Below are positions 49,789 through 56,708 of a stretch of 56,708 nt of DNA, piece by piece (positions within the stretch are counted from its first letter, which is position 1; each line of letters begins with the position of its first letter). The stretch covers positions 1 to 56,708 of the forward strand of contig URBY01000003.1 in the NCBI GenBank assembly GCA_900546245.1, in the 5' to 3' direction. A program made the position numbers and the translations under genes. The notes beneath the pieces were generated by a model. The model had not been told where the DNA came from and ran no database searches. It worked only from the letters and a program-made list of their open reading frames with translations. This DNA is from an uncultured Mycoplasmatota bacterium. Its GTDB lineage: Bacteria; Bacillota_I; Bacilli_A; RF39; UBA660.

Positions 49789-50340
49789 TTATATTGTCAT
49801 TAATTCTTCTTCTTTTTCTTTTAATTTTTCATCTACTTTTTTATTAAAATCATTAATTAGATCTTGTACTTCATTCATTAAAGACTTTTCCATATCTTCA
49901 TTTATTTCTTCATCTTTTTTAATTGCATTATTAGCATCTTGTCTAATATTTCTAAGTGCTATTTTAGCTTCTTCAGCAAGAGTTTTTGCCTGTTTAACAA
50001 ATTCTCTTCTTCTATCTTCAGTAAGTTCTGGAATAGCAATAAATATAAGTTCTCCAGTGTTATTAGGAGTTAATCCTAAATCAGCTTCAAATATAGCCTT
50101 TTCAATATTAGCAAGACAAGATTTATCAAATGGTTTAATTTGAAGTCTTCTTGCTTCTGGTACAGATATGGTTGCTAATTGATTAAGTGGTGTTGGTGTA
50201 CCATAATATTCTACCTTTACACCATCTAATATTGCAGGATTTGCTCTACCTGCTCTTATTGTTTTAAATCTTTCTAAAAGATTTTCAATAGTTTTTTCCA
50301 TTTTTTCATTTGCTTCTAAAATAATTTCATCCATTTTCAT
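49789..50340 (-). CDS. frr: Ribosome recycling factor
   Basis: 183 residues, the normal length. It has the coiled-coil/domain pattern NLLERFKTIRAGRANPAILDGVKVEYYGTPTPLNQLATISVPEARRLQIKPFDK and ...IAIPELTEDRRREFVKQAK. With EF-G it splits post-termination ribosomes. In most Firmicutes pyrH lies between tsf and frr; it is missing here. Confidence 0.97.
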   Translation of the reverse strand: MKMDEIILEANEKMEKTIENLLERFKTIRAGRANPAILDGVKVEYYGTPTPLNQLATISVPEARRLQIKPFDKSCLANIEKAIFEADLGLTPNNTGELIFIAIPELTEDRRREFVKQAKTLAEEAKIALRNIRQDANNAIKKDEEINEDMEKSLMNEVQDLINDFNKKVDEKLKEKEEELMTI

Positions 50341-50401
50341 TTTTTCCTTTCAATATAGTTATATTTTACTATATATTATTTTTTTCTTCAAGTACTACAT
50401 T

Positions 50402-50434
50402 AAAAAGAAAAAGAGAAATAATTTCTTATTTCTC
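50402..50434 (-). terminator. Terminator after tsf
   Basis: Minus strand GAGAAATA-AGAAAT-TATTTCTC followed by TTTTTCTTTTTA, between tsf and frr, so frr may be partly independent of rpsB-tsf. Confidence 0.7.
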
Positions 50435-50442
50435 CTATATTA

Positions 50443-51312
50443 TTACCCTTTTATTTGGTTCATTACTTCTTCAGCAAAGTTTTCTTCTTTCTTTTCGATT
50501 CCTTCACCAACTTCAAAACGTACCATATTAACTATAGAACCGTTTTTAGATTTAACAAAGGCACCAACAGTCATATCAGAATCTTTAACGAAGTCTTGTT
50601 CTTCTAAACAAATTTCTTTATAGAATTTATTTATACGACCATTAACCATTTTTTCAGCTATTTCAGCAGGTTTTCCTTCATTCATAGCTTGTTCTTTTAA
50701 TACTGATGTTTCTCTTTCAACTTCTTCAGCTGGAACATCTTCTCTTTTTACATATGATGGTCTCATAGCTGCTGCATGCATTGATACATCTTTAGCAGTT
50801 TCTTCGTCTGCACCTTCTAATAAAGTTAATACAGCGATTCTACCACCCATGTGGATATAACTTCCAAAGTTTTGTGAATCAGTTTTTGAAAGTCTTGCAA
50901 ATCTTCTAAAACTAATTTTTTCTCCTATAGTTGCTGTAAAATTAACTATAGTATCGTTTAAAGTACCTTCTTCAGTACTTAAACTCATTGCTTCTTCCAT
51001 TGTTTTAACATCATTTTTAACAATTAATTCAGCAATTTTGTTTACTAAATTTACAAATTTTTCATTCTTAGCAACAAAGTCTGTTTCACAGTTAACTTCA
51101 ACTATTGATGCATTATTTCCATCAATAACAACTGTACTTAATCCTTCTGCTGCTACTCTATCTGCTTTTTTAGCAGCTTTACTAATACCTTTTTTTCTTA
51201 GATAATCGATTGCTTCATCGATATCATTATTACTAGCTTCAAGTGCTTTTTTACAATCCATTAATCCAGCACCTGATAAATCTCTTAATTCTTTAATTAA
51301 ACTTGTATTCAT
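50443..51312 (-). CDS. tsf: Translation elongation factor Ts
   Basis: 289 residues: N-terminal UBA-like domain LIKELRDLSGAGLMDCKKALEASNNDIDEAIDYLRKKG, the TDFV motif in NCETDFVAKNEKF that contacts EF-Tu, and the C-terminal core with HAAAMRPSYV. It reloads EF-Tu with GTP. It follows rpsB by 23 bases in the classical operon. Confidence 0.97.
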   Translation of the reverse strand: MNTSLIKELRDLSGAGLMDCKKALEASNNDIDEAIDYLRKKGISKAAKKADRVAAEGLSTVVIDGNNASIVEVNCETDFVAKNEKFVNLVNKIAELIVKNDVKTMEEAMSLSTEEGTLNDTIVNFTATIGEKISFRRFARLSKTDSQNFGSYIHMGGRIAVLTLLEGADEETAKDVSMHAAAMRPSYVKREDVPAEEVERETSVLKEQAMNEGKPAEIAEKMVNGRINKFYKEICLEEQDFVKDSDMTVGAFVKSKNGSIVNMVRFEVGEGIEKKEENFAEEVMNQIKG

Positions 51313-51335
51313 TTATATATCCTCCTTTTAGATTA

Positions 51336-52286
51336 CTATTTATTTAAAATTTCTAAAAGTTCACTTTTCTTAAGTTTACTGTATCCTTCGATACCTTCAG
51401 CTTTAGCCATTTCTTTTAGTTCAGCAACTGTTTTTTTAGATAAATCTTCTTTATCTTCGGCTTTGATTTCTTCAACAGTTTCTTTAACTTCTTCTTTTTT
51501 AGCTTCTGCTTTTACTTCTTTAGTTTCGCTTTTTTTAGATTCTTTTTTTGATTCTTTATTAGCATTTTTGTTTTTATCGTCATCAGTTAAAAAGTCTACC
51601 ATTTCTCTATCTGTACCTTCATTAATTGCATTAGCAAGTACTCCTAAAATGATTTTAACAGCTCTTACAGCATCATCATTTGCAGGTATTACATAATCAA
51701 CTAAATCTGGATCACAGTTAGTATCAACAATACCAAATACAGGTATTCCAAGTTTTCTTGCTTCTTTGATTGCTATATATTCTTTCTTTGGATCAGTAAT
51801 GATCATAGCATCAGGTAATTTTTTCATATTTCTAATTCCACAGAAATAAGAATTTAACTTGTCATATTCTTTCTTAATTTTAATAACTTCTTTTTTAGGT
51901 AGAACATCTAAAGTTCCATTTGCTTCCATTTTTTCAACTTGATCTAGATATCCTATTCTTCTTTTGATAGTTCTGAAGTTTGTTAAAGTTCCTCCAAGCC
52001 ATCTTTCTGTTACATAGTAACTATCTGATCTAATTGCTTCTTCCATAGATGCTTCTTGAGCTTGTTTCTTTGTACCAACAAAGATAACCTTTCCACCATT
52101 TTGTGCGATTTCTCTTAAAGCAACATATGCTTCTTCGATTTTTTTAACTGTTTTTTGTAAATCGATAATATATATACCTTCTCTTGCAGTGAAGATATAT
52201 TCTTTCATTTTTGGATTCCATCTTTTTGTTTGATGACCAAAATGAACACCAGCTTCTAATAAATATCCCATTGAAACTACTGCCAT
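51336..52286 (-). CDS. rpsB: Ribosomal protein uS2 with C-terminal Rho_N/SAP-like extension
   Basis: 316 residues. Residues 1-232 are standard uS2 (MGYLLEAGVHFGHQTKRWNPKM, IIDLQKTVKKIEEAY, VGTKKQAQEA, RWLGGTLTNFRTI, PDAMIITDPKKEYIAIKEA). A Lys/Glu-rich linker (about 235-282) leads to VAELKEMAKAEGIEGYSKLK and KSELLEILNK, a Rho_N/SAP-like helical domain of about 35 residues that often binds nucleic acid. The extension is clearly in frame with no frameshift. uS2 joins the 30S subunit late at the mRNA exit side. Confidence 0.95.
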   Translation of the reverse strand: MAVVSMGYLLEAGVHFGHQTKRWNPKMKEYIFTAREGIYIIDLQKTVKKIEEAYVALREIAQNGGKVIFVGTKKQAQEASMEEAIRSDSYYVTERWLGGTLTNFRTIKRRIGYLDQVEKMEANGTLDVLPKKEVIKIKKEYDKLNSYFCGIRNMKKLPDAMIITDPKKEYIAIKEARKLGIPVFGIVDTNCDPDLVDYVIPANDDAVRAVKIILGVLANAINEGTDREMVDFLTDDDKNKNANKESKKESKKSETKEVKAEAKKEEVKETVEEIKAEDKEDLSKKTVAELKEMAKAEGIEGYSKLKKSELLEILNK

Positions 52287-52423
52287 AAATTCATTCCTCC
52301 TTTTGTTTTTCTTCCAGATATATCTTTTTTACTCTCCACCCATATGAGCACATGGTTTGTAAATCAATATCTGTGTTTTTTCAAAGCCAAAATTATTATA
52401 ACATACCATAAATAAAGTGTAAA
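52287..52423 (-). promoter_or_regulatory. Promoter and leader of the rpsB-tsf operon
   Basis: Minus strand TTTACA (52418-52423), 17 bases, TATAAT (52395-52400), then a leader of about 100 bases with a CCATG-TGCTCA-TATGG hairpin and GGTGGAGAG, before the AAAGGAGG ribosome site. It could be an autoregulatory S2 leader; I cannot match it to a known family. Confidence 0.65.
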
Positions 52424-52449
52424 TATTATTTTTGTGATTTTTCCCTTTA

Positions 52450-54609
52450 TTAACATGGATTTATATCAATACTAATACTAACTTTATTATTATTTTCTAA
52501 ATTCGATACATTATTTAATATTTCTCTCATTTTTTCTTTATTCCTAAATTTTATAATTATTTGAAAATAATATATTTTATTTACTCTTGATACACCAGAT
52601 ACAGATGGACCTAATACAATCATATCTTCACTTATATTTTCTTTTATATAATTTGCGATTTTTTTTGATTCACTAAGTGATAAATTATAATCTTTACTAC
52701 CAATCTTTATTAGACTAATAAAATAATATGGTGGATATTTTAAATCTTTTCTTATTTTTATTTCCCTATTAAAGAAATCTACATAATTATGTGTTTTAGA
52801 TAGTTCAATACTATAATTATCGGGATTAAATGTTTGAATTATTACATCGCCTTTTATGTTTCCTCTACCTGCTCTTCCAGATACTTGACTAAGCATTTGA
52901 TATGTTCTTTCACTACTTCTAAAATCTGGAAAATTAAGTATTGTATCAGCATTTATTACTCCAACTAATGAAACAAGAGGAAAGTCAAGACCTTTCGCTA
53001 TCATTTGTGTACCAACTAAAATATCATATTCATGATTTAAAAATGAATTTATTATTTTTTCGTGGGCACCTTTTTTTGTAGTTGTATCTATATCCATTCT
53101 AACTGTTCTGTAACTCTGAAATATCTTCTTTATTTCTTCTTCTACTTTTTCTGTACCTTGACCAAAATCTTTTAATGATTCATTCTTGCATTTTGGACAT
53201 ACGTATTTTTTCTTTTCTGCATATCCACAATAATGACATCTATTCATACCACTAGTCTTATGATATGTAAGTGTTATATCACAATTAGGACATTTAATAA
53301 CTTCACCACATGAACTACATAATTGATAACTTGAAAAGCCTCTTCTATTTAAAAATAATATTACTTGTTCATTATTTTCTAGTTTTTCCCTCATTTTTTC
53401 TATTAATATTTCTGAAAATAAACTATTACCTTTTTTTACCTCATTTTTCATATCAACTATTGTTACATTTGGTAAACATGCATTATTTGCTCTTTTTGTT
53501 AATGATACAAGTTCATAATAACCTTTTTTACCTCTTGCATAACTTTCTATTTGAGGTGTTGCACTTCCTAATACTACCTTCGCATTATGATATTTTCCTC
53601 TAATAATTGCAACATCTATTGCGTTATATCTAGGATTATGTTCTTGTTTATATGTACTAGAATGTTCTTCATCAATTATTATTATTCCAATATTTTTAAG
53701 TGGTGTAAATATTGCACTTCTAGCACCTATTACAATAGATACTTCTCCTCTTCTTATTTTTCTGTATTCATCATATTTTTCACTTTCAGAAAGTGCACTA
53801 TGAAAAACTGCTATTTTATTTCCAAAATGTACTTTAAATCTATTAATAATTTGAGGTGTTAAACTTATTTCAGGAACAAGCATTATTGCTGTTTTTCCTA
53901 AAGAAATTTGTTTATTTATTAGATGCATATATATTTCTGTTTTACCAGATCCAGTAACACCATTTAAAAGAATTACATCTTTTTTACTATTTTCTATTTG
54001 ATTTATTGCTTCTTCTTGGTATTCATTTAATTTTAAAAGGGGCTCTATTTTATAACTATTATCTAATCTATATTTTTCTTTTTCTTCTTCTATTACAAGA
54101 CCTTTATCTTTTAATACTTTTATTATATTTGATTGATATTTTGATTTTAATGATATTTTATTTTTTAATAAATCTTCTACTACTTCAATTTGTTTTTGTG
54201 CTTTTGATGTAGTTATAAATTCTTGTGCTTCTTTTATATTTGCTAATTTTAAATATTTTTCTTTTTTTACATTAATATTAGTTTTAGCACTTGCTTTATA
54301 ACCTGATGGAAGCATTGCTTGATATATTGATATTAAATTACATACTAAATCTTTTTTTAGTTCTTTTCCAAGATTTAACAGTTCTTCATTAAGTATTGGT
54401 TCTTCATCTATAATACTAGTTATTTCTTTTAAATCATATTCACTATTTTTCTTTATATCAATTATAAATCCTTCTAGATTTTGTTTACCAAATGGTACTA
54501 ATACTCTTTTTCCTATCTCTATTTTATTTTCTAAATCTTTAGGAACCAAATAATCAAAAGTCTTTTCTTTATTATTAAATGATATTTCTACAAGTACACT
54601 TATTACCAT
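52450..54609 (-). CDS. priA: Primosomal protein N' (replication restart helicase PriA)
   Basis: 719 residues. An N-terminal DNA-binding domain (KTFDYLVPKDLENKIEIGKRVLVPFGKQ), helicase Walker A GVTGSGKTEIYMH, IIDEEHSSTYKQ, GSATPQIES, two zinc sites CSSCGEVIKCPNC...CHYCGYAEKKKYVCPKC, and the C-terminal helicase half GTQMIAKGLDFPLVSLVGVINAD and VSGRAGR. It reloads the replisome at repaired forks. GGAGG ribosome site; separate transcription unit. Confidence 0.97.
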   Translation of the reverse strand: MVISVLVEISFNNKEKTFDYLVPKDLENKIEIGKRVLVPFGKQNLEGFIIDIKKNSEYDLKEITSIIDEEPILNEELLNLGKELKKDLVCNLISIYQAMLPSGYKASAKTNINVKKEKYLKLANIKEAQEFITTSKAQKQIEVVEDLLKNKISLKSKYQSNIIKVLKDKGLVIEEEKEKYRLDNSYKIEPLLKLNEYQEEAINQIENSKKDVILLNGVTGSGKTEIYMHLINKQISLGKTAIMLVPEISLTPQIINRFKVHFGNKIAVFHSALSESEKYDEYRKIRRGEVSIVIGARSAIFTPLKNIGIIIIDEEHSSTYKQEHNPRYNAIDVAIIRGKYHNAKVVLGSATPQIESYARGKKGYYELVSLTKRANNACLPNVTIVDMKNEVKKGNSLFSEILIEKMREKLENNEQVILFLNRRGFSSYQLCSSCGEVIKCPNCDITLTYHKTSGMNRCHYCGYAEKKKYVCPKCKNESLKDFGQGTEKVEEEIKKIFQSYRTVRMDIDTTTKKGAHEKIINSFLNHEYDILVGTQMIAKGLDFPLVSLVGVINADTILNFPDFRSSERTYQMLSQVSGRAGRGNIKGDVIIQTFNPDNYSIELSKTHNYVDFFNREIKIRKDLKYPPYYFISLIKIGSKDYNLSLSESKKIANYIKENISEDMIVLGPSVSGVSRVNKIYYFQIIIKFRNKEKMREILNNVSNLENNNKVSISIDINPC

Positions 54610-54639
54610 ATTATGCCTCCGTAAAACTATTTTATCATA

Positions 54640-54671
54640 AAAAAAAATGAAAGTAATTAATTTACTTTCAC
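54640..54671 (-). terminator. Terminator of the 635-residue gene
   Basis: Minus strand TGAAAGTAA-ATTAA-TTACTTTCA followed by nine T, overlapping the last codons of the gene. Confidence 0.8.
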
Positions 54672-56564
54672 TTTTCTTGTTTGATTTGCATATACCCAGT
54701 CTCCACCAGGATTTTTATCAAACCATCTGCTTTCAGTTTTTGTTGTTACTGTTCTATATTTATATCTATATAATATTCTTGTTTTAACATTGTGTGTATA
54801 ATCACCTAGTTCGCTTTCGCTATCAACCCATTTACCTAAATCTATATATGATGTTGAACTTGTTGTTTTATGTTCTCCAGTATATGTATATCCTTTTGGT
54901 GAATTTATTGAATTTGTCCATATTGTTGATTCAATATACTTTTCAGGAATATTCTTTTTATATTTATATTGTTTTCTTGTAGTAACATAATGAGTATATT
55001 CACCTAGTCTCTCTTTATTAGTTACCCATTTACCAATACTTTCATATTTTGTAGTTCTTGTAATTTTCTTTTCATTAGCATATACATAACCTGATGGTGA
55101 TTCTTTTGAATCTGTCCATGTTGTATCTACTATATACTTTTCACCATTGTTAATTCTATATCTATATTCTGTTTTAACAATTGTATAACCACTATTTGTA
55201 TATGGAGTTGGATCTGATACTACTTTTTCATCAGTTGATGTAGAAGTAGAACTTGAATATGTTCTATAGTAATACATATATTGTTTAGATTCTTGAAGTT
55301 CATATACTCTATAATAATATCTAACTACAGCAGAATTACCATTACAATTATCTGTGCATGTATCTTTTTGTGAATATAAAAATTCATATTTTCTATTTCC
55401 AGATATTGGATTCATTTGTTGCGTTGAACCCCATGAATCATATATTGTTTTCCAAGAACTTGTTGTTTGTGTATTATATGGACCATACCATTGTTTAGTA
55501 CTTGTATCAGCTGGTTTTGAATCTCTCCAAACACCTTCTTTTATCCAATCAGACCATGTTCCTTTTGTTGTTTGAACTGTTTTTCTAACAGTATATCTTT
55601 TATCTATTACTTTTACAGAACTTGATTCAGATTTTTTCTCTGTTGTCCAATCAGTATCTGTATAATTATCTTTATATGCATATTTTATATGTTTATATTT
55701 TGTTGTTTCTACTACATAAGGTTTATAACCTGTATATAATGTTCTAATTGCATATAACTTATATGTATCACTAGTAGATTTAACTTCATCTGTCCAATCA
55801 GTTTCTATTTGCCAATTATCTTTATATGCATATTTTATATGTTTATAAAGTGTACTACCATTTGAAACTTTCTTTTGACCAGTATATTGTTTTTTTGTAT
55901 CAACTAATCTTACATTATCAGTTTCTTTTTCTTTATTTTCTTGATAATTACCAGCATTCCATTTTACATCTGTTATTGTTCTTGTATATAAATATTGTAA
56001 TTTATATTTATCATTATTTGAAGGTTTATCATTTGATGGCTTATCATTAGATGGTGTTGGTTGTGGTTTATTGATGGTAACTTTACCATTGTCATCTGTT
56101 GTTGGTTTTTCTTCTTGAGCACAAGAACAACTACAATTTACTGTTTGTTCTGGACAAAAATTATAACATCCAATAGGTTCAATTATATAATCTTCTTTAT
56201 TTGGACAAGATAAATGAACTTCTAAAGTATATTCTTTTTCACCCTTTGTAACTTTTATATATGATTTATTTGCATCACACTCATTACCATCTTTGTCTAA
56301 GAAAGGTAAAATTAATTTTTTATCTAACATTTGTTGTAATGTTAATTTAACTGAATCTCCTACTTTTTCTGGCATTCTTTCTTTAGTAAAATAACTATCT
56401 GCTGCATCTTTCATGCTTTGTACATTATTATTGAATACTGAATCATAAAATGCTGTTAAATTAGGCATTGGAAATAATATAGTTATCAAAAATACAAATA
56501 AAAGTATTAAAAATATCTTAATTATTAAATCCCTAACTATACTTGATTTTCTAGTTTCTTCCAT
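54657..56564 (-). CDS. Membrane-anchored repeat-rich surface protein
   Basis: 635 residues. A signal-anchor helix (about 13-32) is followed by a domain with several Cys (CYNFCPEQTVNCSCSCAQE, about 133-152), a short Pro/Asn/Asp linker (PSNDKPSNDKPSNND) and then about 430 residues of Tyr/Trp-rich imperfect repeats. Two copies of YKHIKYAYKDN.....TDWT lie near 240-310, and about four copies of a 'W(T/V)(D/N)S....GYxYxxExKxTxxTxYxxxGKWV' unit near 460-610. No LPXTG or transpeptidase motif is seen. It is probably exposed on the cell surface. No family recognised. Confidence 0.7.
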   Translation of the reverse strand: MEETRKSSIVRDLIIKIFLILLFVFLITILFPMPNLTAFYDSVFNNNVQSMKDAADSYFTKERMPEKVGDSVKLTLQQMLDKKLILPFLDKDGNECDANKSYIKVTKGEKEYTLEVHLSCPNKEDYIIEPIGCYNFCPEQTVNCSCSCAQEEKPTTDDNGKVTINKPQPTPSNDKPSNDKPSNNDKYKLQYLYTRTITDVKWNAGNYQENKEKETDNVRLVDTKKQYTGQKKVSNGSTLYKHIKYAYKDNWQIETDWTDEVKSTSDTYKLYAIRTLYTGYKPYVVETTKYKHIKYAYKDNYTDTDWTTEKKSESSSVKVIDKRYTVRKTVQTTKGTWSDWIKEGVWRDSKPADTSTKQWYGPYNTQTTSSWKTIYDSWGSTQQMNPISGNRKYEFLYSQKDTCTDNCNGNSAVVRYYYRVYELQESKQYMYYYRTYSSSTSTSTDEKVVSDPTPYTNSGYTIVKTEYRYRINNGEKYIVDTTWTDSKESPSGYVYANEKKITRTTKYESIGKWVTNKERLGEYTHYVTTRKQYKYKKNIPEKYIESTIWTNSINSPKGYTYTGEHKTTSSTSYIDLGKWVDSESELGDYTHNVKTRILYRYKYRTVTTKTESRWFDKNPGGDWVYANQTRKVKVN

Positions 56565-56708
56565 AAAAATTCCCCCTCTTCGAAAATAACGACCATTATG
56601 ATAGCATAAGTTATAAAAATTGTCAAATTATTTAAACAAACAAAATTTTACAATATGATTAATTTATGATAATGTCTTAAGTGTTAACTTTTGAAAATGT
56701 CTCAAGTT
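56565..56708. other. Right edge, no gene seen
   Basis: AT-rich sequence upstream of the 635-residue gene, presumably its promoter; no clear boxes or other features. Confidence 0.4.

Noticed and set aside
52287..52394. Known ribosomal-protein leader family for rpsB
   Set aside because: A hairpin is visible but I could not match the leader to a specific described family, so only promoter and leader are reported.

Overview
The window is very AT-rich (roughly three quarters A+T by eye), uses TGG for Trp with TAA/TAG/TGA stops and strong AAGGAGG ribosome sites. It carries rpsP-khpA, rpsB-tsf-frr, recG, priA, pyruvate:ferredoxin oxidoreductase, folA and a CotE-like spore coat gene. This fits an anaerobic, low-GC Firmicute of the Bacilli/Erysipelotrichia-like gut lineages, at least descended from spore formers; the exact taxon cannot be read from the sequence.

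Layout. 1-7322 is mostly chromosomal: two hypothetical genes, a tRNA-Ile(CAU)/tRNA-Leu(UAG) operon, mtnN, membrane proteins, a TetR-YhgE/Pip operon with a clear operator, and folA. 7375-11717 is a decaying accessory stretch: a collagen-like pseudogene, a broken reading frame, a PD-(D/E)XK-type protein, a BRO-N protein, a mazG fragment and tnpV. 41981-56564 is core again: recG, a small RNA, DUF1653, PFOR, khpA-rpsP, cotE, frr, tsf, rpsB, priA and a repeat-rich surface protein.

The centre (11950-41879) is a tandem array of three integrative elements that share one attachment core, TTCAGGGGG (copies at 11950, 16054, 33227 and 41871). Element 1 (4.1 kb) has no integrase; it carries an AbiE-type toxin-antitoxin pair and a TOTE-type primase-helicase gene split by an in-frame TGA. 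Element 2 (17.2 kb) and element 3 (8.6 kb) share a backbone: XRE repressor, small winged-helix proteins, RecA-fold ATPase, oriT hairpin, MobV relaxase, tyrosine integrase. Element 2 carries a type I restriction system with fused HsdM-HsdS, a GIY-YIG protein, a PHP-SMC ATPase (TrlF-like) and a second AbiE pair. Element 3 carries a DUF3644/HEPN protein, a small P-loop kinase and an ABC-F protein behind a leader-peptide attenuator. Repeats near both ends are element-specific (GTACCTA for element 2, GTATCTA for element 3 and the element 1 relict), as expected for integrase arm sites, while the core is common.

The most interesting observations are: (i) the shared core appears to lie in the 3' part of an unannotated small RNA gene just downstream of recG, and each element brings its own terminator hairpin next to the core; (ii) a second small RNA gene of similar layout on the other side of recG carries a complementary UUCAGGGGGG; (iii) two unrelated defence-type genes on different elements sit behind the same promoter plus hairpin leader, with compensatory base changes supporting an RNA structure. 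All functional statements are inferred from sequence reading only; no searches were run.
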